Assembly (NCBI RefSeq): GCF_002844535.1
Contig: NZ_PJNH01000001.1
Coordinates: forward strand, 372,001 to 436,000
Direction: 5' to 3'
Length of the DNA: 64,000 nt
From: Halalkalibacillus sediminis
GTDB taxonomy: Bacteria > Bacillota > Bacilli > Bacillales > Alkalibacillaceae
Position numbers and translations under genes: made by a program
Notes under the pieces: generated by a model
Told to the model about the DNA's origin: nothing
Seen by the model: the letters and a program-made list of their open reading frames with translations, nothing else
The model's database searches: none
Part shown: positions 9,727 through 22,710 of the stretch, piece after piece
Numbering within the stretch: position 1 is the first letter of the stretch
Layout: each line of letters starts with the position of its first letter

Positions 9727-11091
9727 ATGAGCGAAGAAAAAGTATTGGATGTTCATGAGAAACCGAAAAAATCACAATGGCTCATTTTGAGTTTACAACA
9801 TTTATTCGCAATGTTCGGGGCGACAATCTTAGTACCATATTTGACGGATATGCCTCCGAACGTAGCACTGATTACTAGTGGTATCGGTACTTTAGCGTAC
9901 CTGCTAATTACTAAAGGACAAGTTCCAGCTTACATTGGTTCAAGTTTTGCTTTCATTGTGCCACTTCAAACGGCGATAGCCGCAGATGGAATGGCTGGGG
10001 CCATGGTAGGAGCCTTCTTGGTCGGGGTCGTTTACGGGCTCATTGCCTTAGGAATAAAATTATTGGGTGTTAATTGGTTGTTCTATATCTTCCCACCAGT
10101 TGTCGTTGGCCCGATCATTATGGTAATCGGCTTGGGCCTAGCTCCAACAGCTATAGATATGGCAATGACAGATTTGGATGGAAATTATAGTTCGACAGGA
10201 ATTTTGGTTGCAGGTGTAACCTTACTTATTACGATTATCTTCTCAGTATTTTTTAAAGGATTTCTAAATATCATACCGATCTTGTTAGGAATTGTCGGAG
10301 GATACATATTCGCATTGACTCAAGGGTTAGTCGATACGAGCAATTTAAAAGCAAGTTGGGCAAATATAGTTGAAAGCAACTCGGTTGGGGAGTTTGCAAA
10401 TGCATTCTTTGCTTCACCTGAGTTCGTCATACCATTCGTAGATTATATGCCTCACCAAGTCATTAATTTAAATCTGGTATGGATCATGGTACCAATCGCC
10501 GCTGTTACTATCATGGAGCATATAGGAGATCAGATGGTGCTTTCCAAGGTGGCTCACAAGAACTTCATCAAACGCCCAGGTCTTCATCGCTCTATCTTGG
10601 GTGATGGTGTTGCAACCATGATCGCTTCAAGTTTCGGGGGACCTCCGAATACGACATACGGAGAGAATATAGGCGTACTGGCAATCACTAGAGTATTCAG
10701 TGTGTTTGTCATTGCCGGTGCAGCAATTTTAGCCATCATGTTTGGTTTTTCCGAAATGATTACTGTCTTGATTGAATCGATTCCGAAACAAGTCATGGGT
10801 GGGGTATCAATTCTTCTATTCGGTATCATCGCTTCGAGTGGTTTGAGAATGTTGATAGACAACCAAGTTGACCTAGGAATGAAAAGGAATCTGATTGTCT
10901 CTTCTGCCATTCTAGTCATTGGAGTAGGTGGAGCATTCATACAAGTCACTTCGGATATACAGATCACGAGCATGGCTCTTTCAGCAATTGCTGGGATTGT
11001 GCTACATCTTGTCTTACCTGGAAAGGAATTGGCTAGTGGGAACGGTCGAATGTTCCACTCAGTCGAAGATATTAATGAAGGGGGCAATTAA
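9727..11091 (+). CDS. pyrP: Uracil permease (NCS2 family)
   Basis: A nucleobase:cation symporter of 454 residues that imports uracil across the cytoplasmic membrane. It has many hydrophobic segments and the NCS2 motifs FGATILVPYL near the N-terminus, ITIMEHIGDQMVLSK and GGPPNTTYGENIG in the substrate region. Its place between pyrR and pyrB fixes the substrate as uracil. Start at 9727 (ATG) fits AAGGGGG at 9712-9718; an in-frame TTG at 9721 is too close to it. Its stop directly abuts pyrB. Confidence 0.96.
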   Translation: MSEEKVLDVHEKPKKSQWLILSLQHLFAMFGATILVPYLTDMPPNVALITSGIGTLAYLLITKGQVPAYIGSSFAFIVPLQTAIAADGMAGAMVGAFLVGVVYGLIALGIKLLGVNWLFYIFPPVVVGPIIMVIGLGLAPTAIDMAMTDLDGNYSSTGILVAGVTLLITIIFSVFFKGFLNIIPILLGIVGGYIFALTQGLVDTSNLKASWANIVESNSVGEFANAFFASPEFVIPFVDYMPHQVINLNLVWIMVPIAAVTIMEHIGDQMVLSKVAHKNFIKRPGLHRSILGDGVATMIASSFGGPPNTTYGENIGVLAITRVFSVFVIAGAAILAIMFGFSEMITVLIESIPKQVMGGVSILLFGIIASSGLRMLIDNQVDLGMKRNLIVSSAILVIGVGGAFIQVTSDIQITSMALSAIAGIVLHLVLPGKELASGNGRMFHSVEDINEGGN

Positions 11092-11964
11092 GTGAATCAT
11101 TTACTTACAATGAACGACGTTTCAACTGATGAGATCAACAAATTGCTTGATCGGGCTGAGGAGTTTCAGAGAAATCCCTCAATCGATACCTTGGAGGAGA
11201 AAAGTGCAGCGTTATTATTCTTTGAACCATCTACTCGTACTAAAATGAGTTTTGAGATGGCTTGCGACAAGCTACAAATGAAACGACTGACTTTTTCACC
11301 TGAACAGTCCAGTGTGACAAAGGGTGAATCATTATACGACACGATCAAAACCTTAGAGTCGATAGGTTCAGACGTTATCATCGTGCGCCACCCTGAAAAA
11401 AATTATTTTAATGCTATTAAAAATCTTATAGATGTACCAATGATTAATGCTGGAGATGGGTCTGGAGAACATCCGACCCAATCCTTGCTTGATTTGATGA
11501 CAATCCGGCAAGAATTCAATCGATTTGAACATCTAAACGTGGCTATTTGTGGAGATATCAAACATAGCCGGGTCGCTCGTTCAAATGCTATAGCCCTTGA
11601 TAATCTAGGTGCTAATGTGACGCTGGTTGCGAAGGAAGAGTGGCAGGATCACTCCTTGCCTTTCAAGTATCACACGATCGATGAAGCTATTTCAGGAGTT
11701 GATGTGTTGATGCTACTAAGGGTTCAATACGAGAGACACGAAATAAAAGAAGGTAAGGAAGAGAGTTACTTACAAACGTATGGATTAACTAAAGAACGTG
11801 AACGAGCAATGAGGAAAGGCAGTATTATTATGCATCCTGCCCCTGTTAATAGAGGGATAGAAATTGATTCTGAGTTGGTTGAATGTGAACGTTCAAGGAT
11901 TTTTCAACAAATGACGAATGGAGTTGCAGTAAGGGAAGCAATCATCGAGCATTGTTTAAAATAG
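11092..11964 (+). CDS. pyrB: Aspartate carbamoyltransferase catalytic subunit
   Basis: Condenses carbamoyl phosphate with aspartate to carbamoyl aspartate, the committed step of pyrimidine synthesis. The carbamoyl phosphate motif [13 protein letters not shown] lies at about 44-56, HPTQSLLDL follows at about 126-134 and the aspartate-side HPAPVNRG near 249. At 290 residues it is slightly shorter than the roughly 304 of B. subtilis. It starts with GTG immediately after the pyrP stop, with GGGGG upstream. There is no intervening PyrR attenuator here, unlike B. subtilis. Confidence 0.97.
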   Translation: MNHLLTMNDVSTDEINKLLDRAEEFQRNPSIDTLEEKSAALLFFEPSTRTKMSFEMACDKLQMKRLTFSPEQSSVTKGESLYDTIKTLESIGSDVIIVRHPEKNYFNAIKNLIDVPMINAGDGSGEHPTQSLLDLMTIRQEFNRFEHLNVAICGDIKHSRVARSNAIALDNLGANVTLVAKEEWQDHSLPFKYHTIDEAISGVDVLMLLRVQYERHEIKEGKEESYLQTYGLTKERERAMRKGSIIMHPAPVNRGIEIDSELVECERSRIFQQMTNGVAVREAIIEHCLK

Positions 11965-11977
11965 GGAGGTTCTTTAT

Positions 11978-13255
11978 ATGAAGAAGTTGATTAAAAATGT
12001 TCAAATGTTAGAGCACGAGGAGAAGGTAGATGTTCTGATTCACAATGGAAAGGTAACAGCTATAGGAAAATTAGATGACGTTTCAACTGAAGAAGTAATT
12101 GATGGTCAAGGTAACTATCTATTTCCTGGATTCGTTGATGTTCATATCCATCTACGTGAACCAGGTGGTGAAGCGAAAGAAACCATCGAATCTGGAACTA
12201 TGGCGGCTGCTAAAGGCGGGTTTACTACAGTTTGTGCTATGCCTAATACAAATCCTGTCCCAGACGATATTAAACACCTATCATTCGTGAATGAAAAAAT
12301 TGAACGAGACGCTTCTGTCCATGTATTACCTTATGCTTCGATTACAAAATCACAAAAAGGGGAAGAATTAGTCGATTTTCAACAGTTAAAGGATTTAGGT
12401 GCTGTTGCCTTTACTGATGACGGTGTTGGAGTGCAGTCTGCAGGAACCATGTTTGAAGCGATGAAACAAGTAGCTGCGATCAATGGCTCCATTGTTGCTC
12501 ATTGTGAAGATAATAGTTTAATCTACGAAGGTGTCATGCATGATGGCGAAAAAAGCGAACAGTTAGACCTTGCTGGAATTCCTTCTGTTTGTGAATCCGT
12601 GCAGATTGCTCGTGATGTTTTACTTGCAGAAGCAACAGGTTGTCACTATCACGTTTGCCATGTAAGTACAAAAGAGTCCGTTCGAGTCATTCGTGATGCT
12701 AAGCAAGCTGGGATAAATGTTACTGCAGAAGTTACACCACATCATCTTTTATTAAATGAAGATGACATTCCTTCCAATAATGCAAATTATAAAATGAATC
12801 CCCCATTAAGATCCAATGCAGATCAAGAAGCTCTTTTCGCTGGTCTTTTAGATGGAACATTAGATTGTATTGCGACAGACCACGCCCCACACACAGCTGA
12901 AGAGAAAAGTCGCGGATTTGAAGGTTCGCCTTTCGGAATCATTGGATTAGAAACAGCCTTTCCACTTTTATATACACATCTCGTGAAAACAAACAAATGT
13001 ACACTCAAGCAGTTAGTCGACTGGTTGACTGTCAAACCTGCTGAGTTATTCAGTCTTACTGCAGGTGAGATTGCAATCGGACAAAAGGCTGACTTAGTCT
13101 TGGTTAATCTGAATAAAACATCGGTAATTGATGAGTCTTTTATCAAGTCTAAAGGAAGAAATACGCCTTTCAAACAGTGGCAGGTAGAAGGTTGCCCGGT
13201 GATGACATTTGTTGAAGGTGAAATTGTTTGGCAGGAGGATGGTCAATATGTGTAA
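11978..13255 (+). CDS. pyrC: Dihydroorotase
   Basis: A class I zinc amidohydrolase of 425 residues that cyclises carbamoyl aspartate to dihydroorotate. Metal-binding motifs are [10 protein letters not shown] near residue 57, HCEDNSL, HVCHVST and EVTPHHL, with the catalytic Asp in ATDHAPHT near 306. It starts 13 bases after pyrB behind AGGGAGG and overlaps carA by eight bases, so translation is likely coupled. Confidence 0.97.
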   Translation: MKKLIKNVQMLEHEEKVDVLIHNGKVTAIGKLDDVSTEEVIDGQGNYLFPGFVDVHIHLREPGGEAKETIESGTMAAAKGGFTTVCAMPNTNPVPDDIKHLSFVNEKIERDASVHVLPYASITKSQKGEELVDFQQLKDLGAVAFTDDGVGVQSAGTMFEAMKQVAAINGSIVAHCEDNSLIYEGVMHDGEKSEQLDLAGIPSVCESVQIARDVLLAEATGCHYHVCHVSTKESVRVIRDAKQAGINVTAEVTPHHLLLNEDDIPSNNANYKMNPPLRSNADQEALFAGLLDGTLDCIATDHAPHTAEEKSRGFEGSPFGIIGLETAFPLLYTHLVKTNKCTLKQLVDWLTVKPAELFSLTAGEIAIGQKADLVLVNLNKTSVIDESFIKSKGRNTPFKQWQVEGCPVMTFVEGEIVWQEDGQYV

Positions 13256-14372
13256 ACGATATTTATTGCTAGAAGATGGGAGCGTTTTTGAAGGTTATGC
13301 CTTTGGAGGTGAGCTGAATAATCCAGATGGAGAAGTCGTCTTCAACACTGGAATGACTGGATATCAAGAAACAATTTCAGACCCTTCCTATCATGGTCAA
13401 ATTGTTACTATGACATATCCTCTGATTGGTAATTATGGGATCAATAGAGATGATTTTGAAAGTATTCAACCAGCAATACAAGGTCTTGTCGTTAAAGAAT
13501 GGGCCGAATATCCTTCTAACTTTAGAAATGAAATGACACTCGATGAACTCTTGAAATTGAAGGGAATCCCTGGCATTCATGGGGTAGACACCCGCCAGCT
13601 CACACGTCTGATCCGTCAATTTGGAACGATGAAGGGTAGACTTCTAGACAGTCTGGATCAAAAAGAGGATGAGTTGAACTCACTTCGCGACATTCAACTC
13701 CCTACGGATCAAGTCAAAAAGGTTTCGACAAGCAAGCCATATGTCGCACCCGGTAGAGGTCATCGCATCGTCTTAATTGATTATGGAATGAAACATGGAA
13801 TCTTAAGAGAATTTACTCGTAGAAATTGCCATGTGACTGTTGTGCCGCATGACATGTCAGCTGAAGAGATTATGCAATTACAACCTGACGGAGTGATGCT
13901 TTCTAATGGACCTGGAGATCCGAAAAATGTGAGTGAAGGAATTGAAGTAGTAAGAGAATTGCTAGGAAAAACCCCAATTTTTGGCATATGTCTAGGCCAC
14001 CAGCTAATAGCACTTGCCTGTCATGCAGATACAGTGAAAATGAAGTTTGGACACCGAGGGGTCAATCATCCTGTAAAAGACCTCCGTACCAACGAAGTAT
14101 GGATGACTTCACAGAATCACGGATATGCAGTCGAACGATCATCTTTGGAAAATACAGATTTAATCATGACTCAATATGCTATTAATGATGACACGGTCGA
14201 AGGTCTCGAACATGAACTTTACAATGCTTTCTCTGTTCAATACCATCCTGAGAGTTCACCAGGGCCACAGGATTCTAATTCATTGTTTGATCAGTTTATA
14301 TCTCGTATTCAGTCGGAAAAAGATAAAGGAGGATTCTCATGCCAAAGCGAAAAGACATTAATAAAATCTTAG
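13248..14372 (+). CDS. carA: Carbamoyl phosphate synthase small subunit (glutaminase)
   Basis: The glutamine-hydrolysing subunit, 374 residues, also called PyrAA in this operon. The N-terminal small-subunit domain is followed by a class I glutamine amidotransferase domain with the nucleophile in GICLGHQL and the His-Glu pair in [11 protein letters not shown]. The ATG at 13248 follows AGGAGG and overlaps pyrC. The C-terminus overlaps carB by 34 bases. Ammonia passes from here to CarB to make carbamoyl phosphate. Confidence 0.96.
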   Translation: MCKRYLLLEDGSVFEGYAFGGELNNPDGEVVFNTGMTGYQETISDPSYHGQIVTMTYPLIGNYGINRDDFESIQPAIQGLVVKEWAEYPSNFRNEMTLDELLKLKGIPGIHGVDTRQLTRLIRQFGTMKGRLLDSLDQKEDELNSLRDIQLPTDQVKKVSTSKPYVAPGRGHRIVLIDYGMKHGILREFTRRNCHVTVVPHDMSAEEIMQLQPDGVMLSNGPGDPKNVSEGIEVVRELLGKTPIFGICLGHQLIALACHADTVKMKFGHRGVNHPVKDLRTNEVWMTSQNHGYAVERSSLENTDLIMTQYAINDDTVEGLEHELYNAFSVQYHPESSPGPQDSNSLFDQFISRIQSEKDKGGFSCQSEKTLIKS

Positions 14373-17300
14373 TCATCGGATCGGGTCCAATCGTTATCGG
14401 ACAAGCAGCAGAATTTGATTATGCAGGGACACAAGCTTGTCAGGCCCTTAAAGAAGAAGGATATGAAGTCATTTTAGCTAACTCTAACCCTGCCACGATT
14501 ATGACTGACGAAACAGTAGCTGATCATATCTATATGGAGCCGTTAACAGTAGATTTTCTAGCAAAAATCATCCGCAAAGAGCAGCCAGAGGCACTTCTGC
14601 CAACATTAGGAGGACAGACAGGGCTTAACCTAGCAAGAGAACTAGATGAAAAAGGAATTTTAGAAGCTTATAATGTAGAGCTCCTTGGAACCAAATTAAG
14701 TGCGATCCAACAAGCAGAAGACCGGGATTTATTCCGCCAGTTGATGCATGAATTGAATGAACCTGTTCCAGATAGTACGATTGTCCATTCAGTGAATGAG
14801 GCTCTTGAGTTTGCAGAAAAAATCGGATACCCGTTGATTGTGCGCCCAGCGTACACACTTGGTGGTACAGGCGGTGGCATGTGCTATAGCGAAAAAGAAT
14901 TAAAAGATATTACTCATCATGGGCTACACTTTTCACCTGTTAACCAATGTTTGATCGAAAAGAATATTGCTGGATTCAAAGAAATCGAGTATGAGGTGAT
15001 GAGGGATGGAAGTGATCACGCAATAGTGGTCTGTAACATGGAAAATATCGACCCTGTTGGTGTACATACAGGCGATTCAATAGTAGTTGCTCCTTCACAG
15101 ACATTGAGCGATCGGGAATATCAGATGTTACGTAATGTGTCACTTAAGATAATCCGTGCCTTGGAAATCGAAGGCGGTTGTAATGTACAGCTAGCGATCG
15201 ATCCTCATAGTTTTGAATATTATATCATCGAAGTGAATCCGAGGGTGAGTCGTTCTTCTGCTCTAGCATCCAAGGCAACCGGTTATCCGATTGCGAAATT
15301 GGCAGCAAAAATTGCTGTCGGATTAACATTAGATGAGATGAAAAATCCAGTCACTGGACAAACATATGCACACTTCGAACCAGCGCTAGACTATATCGTA
15401 ACTAAAATACCTAGATGGCCTTTTGACAAATTCCAAGCAGCAAACCGTACTCTTGGAACTCAAATGAAAGCTACTGGGGAAGTGATGTCAATAGGCAGAT
15501 CCTTTGAAGAATCATTATTAAAAGGTATTCGTTCACTAGAAATCGAGACGATAGACTTACTCCAAACTTCTGCTAGCAGAATTTCCATGGAAGACTTGAT
15601 GAAGAGATTGAAAAAACCTGATGATGAACGGTTGTTTTTAATAGCCGAAGCATTCAGAAGAGGGTTTACCATGGAGGACATTTATCTGTATACCAAAATA
15701 GATCGCTTTTACTTGTTTAAGTTAGAGCAGTTAGTTCTTTTGGAGAATCAGGTTCAGCAAAGCCCATGGGACATTGAACTATTAGAAAAAGCAAAGCGTA
15801 AAGGTTTTGCAGATATGACAATTGCAAGACTTTGGGATGCTAATGAGGAAGATGTATATGCCTTTCGAATGGAACAATCCATTGCTCCTGTCTATAAAAT
15901 GGTAGATACCTGCGCTGCAGAATTTGAGTCTAAAACGCCTTATTTTTATAGCGCTTATGAAAAAGAGAACGAATCGGTGCCTACTTCGAAAGATAAAGTT
16001 TTAGTACTGGGTTCGGGCCCTATTCGGATTGGACAAGGTATAGAATTTGATTATGCTACAGTGCATTCTATATTAGCAATTAGAGAAGCGGGATATGAAG
16101 CGATCATCATCAATAATAATCCTGAAACGGTCTCCACTGACTTTCAGATTTCAGACAAATTGTATTTTGAACCACTGACTCTAGAAGATGTGATGCACGT
16201 CATAGAACTTGAACAGCCAATGGGCGTCATCATTCAGTTTGGTGGACAAACTGCCATTTCTCTTGCGGATGGATTATCTAAAAGAGGAGTCAATATCTTA
16301 GGTACTACAAAAGATTCCATCGACAATGCAGAAGACAGAGATCTCTTCGACCAAACACTTGAGAAATTGAACGTTTCAAGACCTCAAGCACAAATGGCTA
16401 TAAGTGAACAAGATGCAATTGAAAAAGCGAGAGAATTAGGTTATCCAATCTTAGTACGACCTTCTTATGTACTTGGTGGTCGAGCGATGGAAATCATTTA
16501 TGAAGAGGCTGATTTGGAACGATATATCCGAAATGCTGTTAAAGTGCACGTGAACAGGCCTGTCTTAATCGACCGATACTTGACTGGTATAGAGCTTGAA
16601 GTTGATGCGATCTCTGATGGTACAGATGTAGTCATTCCTGGCATTATGGAGCATATTGAGCGAGCAGGTGTTCATTCGGGGGATTCCATTGCGGTTTATC
16701 CTACTCAAAGAATATCCGATGAAATCAAACAACAATGCATCGACACAACTCAAGTGTTGGCGAAAGAACTAGGAATAGTCGGTTTGATTAATATCCAATA
16801 TGTTTATCACCAAGGAGAACTCTTTGTACTAGAAGTAAATCCAAGAGCAAGCCGGACTGTACCATTTTTAAGTAAAATTACAGGTGTGACGATGGCTAAT
16901 GTCGCTACACAGGTAATGTTAGGAAAAAGCTTATCAGAACAAGGTTTTACATCTGGATTGATTCCGGAGAGTGATGTTATTTCTGTTAAGGTTCCTGTAT
17001 TTTCATTTGAAAAATTACGAAGTGTGGATATCACCTTAGGACCAGAAATGAAATCCACTGGGGAAGTTATTGGAAGAGATAAGAATTTAGAAAAAGCTCT
17101 TTATAAAGGGATAACTGCCTCAGGTCTGACGATTCCAACTGAAGGTTCGATTTTATTGACCGTCGCAGATAAAGATAAAGAAGAAATGGTAGAAATAGCA
17201 GAAAAATTCCATGCGCTAGGTTTTCAGTTGTTAGCGACAGAAGGTACTGCCAAGACCATTCAAAAGAGCAACCTACCAGTAAGAGTCGTGGACAAGGTAG

Positions 17301-17541
17301 GTGCTGGAAGTAATGAAGACCTTTTAGATTTAATTGAAAATGGTCAAGTTCAATTTGTCATCAATACGTTGACACGCGGCAAACAGACCCATAGCGATGG
17401 TTTCCGTATCAGACGTGAAGCAGTTGAACACGGCGTTGCTTGTTTAACTTCATTGGATACTGCGAATGCCATTTTGCATGTGATAGAATCGATGACTTTC
17501 ACCGCAAACGAAATGCCTCGAAATAAAGAGGCGGTGCTGAC

Positions 17542-17545
<4 letters not shown>
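14339..17545 (+). CDS. carB: Carbamoyl phosphate synthase large subunit
   Basis: The synthetase subunit, 1068 residues, also called PyrAB. Two homologous ATP-grasp halves are clear: [20 protein letters not shown] at the start and [20 protein letters not shown] near residue 555, each with a GGQT motif and an EVNPR metal site. The C-terminal MGS-like domain (ATEGTAKTI, about 960-975) is the usual site for nucleotide control. The start behind AAGGAGG at 14326-14332 lies inside carA, and the stop overlaps pyrK by four bases. Confidence 0.98.
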
Positions 17546-19904
<2,359 letters not shown>

Positions 19905-19915
<11 letters not shown>

Positions 19916-20519
19916 TAAATGGATCGCTGAAAAGTTATTAGAAATTGATGCTATAAAGGTGGATGCTGCTGCGCCATTCACATGGTCGTCTGGTATCCAG
20001 TCTCCGATTTATTGTGATAATCGCTTGTCGATGTCTTACCCTTCCATCAGAGAAGCGTTAGCAAATGAATTCGTTACATATATTCAAACAAATTATCCCG
20101 ACACTGAGGTAATATGCGCATGCGCAACTGCAGGTATTCCTCATGCCGCTTGGATCGCTCAAAAGATGAATTTACCAATGATATATGTTCGTGGAAAATC
20201 TAAAGGTCATGGTATGAAAAATAAAATAGAAGGTGTTTTGAAACCGGATCAGAAAGTTGTTGTTATCGAAGATTTAATTTCAACTGGTGGAAGCGTGATA
20301 GATGTCGCTAATGAAGTCGTTGATGCAGGTGGCGAGCTACAACAGATTGTATCTATTTTTTCTTACGAGCTAAATAAAGCAGAAGCAAATTTTCAGGAAA
20401 ATAACTTCACGTATCATAGCCTCCTTACCTTTAAAGATCTCTTAACAGTTGTAAATGATAAAGGTGTGCTCTCATCTGAAGAAATTGATCAACTTAAAGA
20501 GTGGAAGGAAAGGGTTTGA
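19905..20519 (+). CDS. pyrE: Orotate phosphoribosyltransferase
   Basis: Transfers phosphoribose from PRPP to orotate to make OMP. The 204-residue protein carries the type I PRTase motif VVVIEDLISTGGS at about 118-130 and the flexible-loop region RGKSKGHGMKNKIEG. The ATG at 19905 follows AAGGAGTGG and overlaps the last codons of pyrF. It is the last gene of the operon; no clear rightward terminator follows, only a hairpin without T run (20540-20583) and then the repeat element. Confidence 0.96.
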
Positions 20520-20581
20520 TCGTAAGAAAGAATTTTCATGCTCATTTTTCTCGTGTGAAACTTCAACTAAAGGTGAAATGA

Positions 20582-20790
20582 GCTGTTGCGAAGTCGAAGT
20601 GATTCTTATCCGGTAATTTTGTATGGAAGATGAAGAACTAAAGACGGCGACGCCCTTGGAAATAGCACGCGAGGAAAATCATCCTAATCGAACCATGTTC
20701 GTTTAGGAAAGTTGAGGTAGTGCCCAAGGCAAGCGTCCGTTTGAAAGAGATTCGTCAGAATCAACAACAAAAGTCCATCAATTTTTTGTA
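20582..20790 (+). repeat. Dispersed structured repeat, copy 1 (degenerate)
   Basis: This gene-free gap holds an element that recurs at 38448-38690. Shared blocks in order are GCTGTTG, GTGATTCT, GGCGAC, AGCACG, GAAAATCA, GGAAAGTTGA, GTGCCC, AAGCGTCCG and GATTCGTCAGAATCA. The centre folds as an 11-bp stem with one mismatch and a CAT loop (CCTAATCGAAC with GTTCGTTTAGG). The blocks resemble short non-coding repeats found in many Bacillaceae genomes; that is from memory, not a search. Orientation is arbitrary. Upstream, GCTCATTT and AAATGAGC (20540-20583) form another hairpin. Confidence 0.75.
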
Positions 20791-20814
20791 TTCCCGATAA
20801 ATATTCTATAATCC

Positions 20815-20855
20815 AAAAATAACGTACCCCCCCCCGTCTAATGGAGGTACGTTAT
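20815..20855 (-). terminator. Intrinsic terminator after rqcH
   Basis: A 10-bp perfect stem (20819-20828 with 20846-20855) read leftward is followed by four T residues. The loop carries an unusual run of nine C on the plus strand (20827-20835, partly in the stem). Confidence 0.75.
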
Positions 20856-20863
20856 TAGTTTAC

Positions 20864-22573
20864 TTAAGACTTCAGTTTCATTTCTTGCACTTTATCTTCC
20901 TCAGGTGTGACAAATACCGTCTGCTGATTGTCATACGTCACATAACCAGGTTTTGCACCATTCGGCTTTTTTACATGTTTGACGAATGTGTAATCGACAG
21001 GAACAGTAGAAGACAACTTAGCTTTACTATAAAAAGCTGCAATAAGTGCTGCCTCTAATATTGTCTCCTCACTTGGCTCACTTGAACGTATGATGACGTG
21101 AGAGCCTGGGAGATCTTTAGCGTGGAGCCAAACGTCATTCTTATTCGCCATACGGTTGGTAACATACTCGTTCTGTTTATTGTTACGACCTACAAAAATT
21201 TCGGTTCCATCTGTAGAGACATATTGATCGGGTGTAATCAATTTCTTCTTTTTCTTCTTTTTACTTTGTTGCTTTTTCTTCATATAGCCTTGATCTTGAA
21301 GCTCTTCTCGAATATCTTCAACATCTTCTTCTCGTGCTTGCTCCAGTTGCTGAATAAGTCTTTCCAAGTAGTTGATTTCCTCATGGGCTTTTTCGATCTC
21401 AACAACTACCATTTCTTTGGATTTTTTCAATTTACCATATTGCTTAAAAAACTGCTGAGCATTCTCACTTGGTGACTTATTCGGATTCAATTCGATGGTC
21501 ATCTCTGGCTGATCTTCTTCATAGTAGTCGACCACTTGAATGGAGTTGTCTCCGAGTTTTGCCATATGCATGTGAGCCGTTAGAAGCTCACCTTTTTTTT
21601 GATATTCGTCGGCTTTTTCTGCCTTTTTCAAAGTCTTTTTATGCTTCTCTATTTTACGTTCATTCTTGTCTCTTTCGTTCTTTAAAAATCTCATCAAATC
21701 ATGCGATTGACCTTTTACTCGGTCGCGCTCTGCTTTTCCTTGATAAAAAGAGTGGAGCATCTCGCTTACAGTTTCAAAAGAAATTATTTTTTCTTCTGAT
21801 TTAACTAATTCAAGAACATGATAATCTTCCTTAGGTTCCTTTTGAATCATAGGTGCATAATTGTGATTTAAAAGATCGTTCTGGAAATTATCGAATACTT
21901 CTTGATACTTTTCACTGTTGCCCATATAGGCTTGTTTAGCAAGGGCTTTTGCTACAACAGGAGAAACACCCATCAAAAGATTCAATATTTGTCGGTCGAT
22001 CTTACCTTGGTTAAAATCAATCTTTCGAGCAAATGTTTCACCATCTAAAGTTAATGGGTTCAATTTGCCTTGATCTGGTGGGGCGATATACGATTGTCCA
22101 GGTAATATACTTCTATGACGGTTTTGAGCAGAACTTATATGCTTCATACTGTCAATGATCATTTCACGTTCTGGGTCAACTACAATCAAGTGACTATGTT
22201 TCCCCATCAGCTCCAATGTGATTACCCGTCTATTTTCATCACCGATTTCATCTTTATTGCGAATGGTCAGGTGGATGATTCTCTCCATCTCATCCTGCTC
22301 AATTTTTTCAATGAAACCCGATTGCAGGTGTTTTCGTAATACCATACAGAACATCGGTGGTTCTTTCGGGTTCGTGAATTTTTCATCAGTTAAATGTATT
22401 CGTGCATAGCTTGGGTGAATGGATAATAATAGTGTATGATTACGTCCATTCTTTCTGATTGTAAAAATGATTTCAGTTTCTGTTGGTTGATAGATTTTAT
22501 TGATTCGACCAGTAACTAATTGATCGTTCAATTCATGTGTAATTGCTCTTGTAACTATTCCATCAAATGGCAT
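20864..22573 (-). CDS. rqcH: RqcH, NFACT-family ribosome quality control protein (YloA/FbpA)
   Basis: RqcH binds stalled 50S-peptidyl-tRNA complexes and, with tRNA-Ala, adds C-terminal alanine tails that mark nascent chains for degradation. The 569-residue protein has an N-terminal NFACT-N region (PFDGIVTRAITHEL), a central coiled coil (about 290-430), a Lys-rich stretch (KKKQQSKKKKKKK) and a C-terminal NFACT-R domain (GRNNKQNEYVTNRMANK, DVWLHAKDLPGSHVIIR). Older names stress fibronectin binding. The start at 22573 follows GAGGTGA; three extra upstream codons begin inside that site. Residues 97-98 read Glu-Arg. Confidence 0.94.
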   Translation of the reverse strand: MPFDGIVTRAITHELNDQLVTGRINKIYQPTETEIIFTIRKNGRNHTLLLSIHPSYARIHLTDEKFTNPKEPPMFCMVLRKHLQSGFIEKIEQDEMERIIHLTIRNKDEIGDENRRVITLELMGKHSHLIVVDPEREMIIDSMKHISSAQNRHRSILPGQSYIAPPDQGKLNPLTLDGETFARKIDFNQGKIDRQILNLLMGVSPVVAKALAKQAYMGNSEKYQEVFDNFQNDLLNHNYAPMIQKEPKEDYHVLELVKSEEKIISFETVSEMLHSFYQGKAERDRVKGQSHDLMRFLKNERDKNERKIEKHKKTLKKAEKADEYQKKGELLTAHMHMAKLGDNSIQVVDYYEEDQPEMTIELNPNKSPSENAQQFFKQYGKLKKSKEMVVVEIEKAHEEINYLERLIQQLEQAREEDVEDIREELQDQGYMKKKQQSKKKKKKKLITPDQYVSTDGTEIFVGRNNKQNEYVTNRMANKNDVWLHAKDLPGSHVIIRSSEPSEETILEAALIAAFYSKAKLSSTVPVDYTFVKHVKKPNGAKPGYVTYDNQQTVFVTPEEDKVQEMKLKS

Positions 22574-22596
22574 GTTAATCACCTCATAACAACTTA

Positions 22597-22605
22597 ATTA
22601 TAGCA
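22597..22605 (-). promoter_or_regulatory. Extended -10 promoter of rqcH
   Basis: Read leftward, TGCTATAAT forms an extended -10 element (TG-N-TATAAT) about 25 bases before the start codon. No good -35 is visible, which extended -10 promoters tolerate. Confidence 0.6.
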
Positions 22606-22710
22606 TGTCACTCTTACACATTGATACAGATGGAATCAAAAGGTTGAAATGATTGAATGAACAGTGCGACAATATAAAGATAGTGCAAATGCCAAGAGGT
22701 GAAAAGAACC

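Noticed and set aside
10584-11087. Open frame of 167 codons opposite pyrP
   Set aside because: Antisense to a strongly conserved permease; no ribosome binding site or recognisable product.
21098-21804. Two rightward open frames inside rqcH
   Set aside because: Antisense shadows of the NFACT protein; hydrophobic bias comes from its Lys/Glu-rich codons read backwards.
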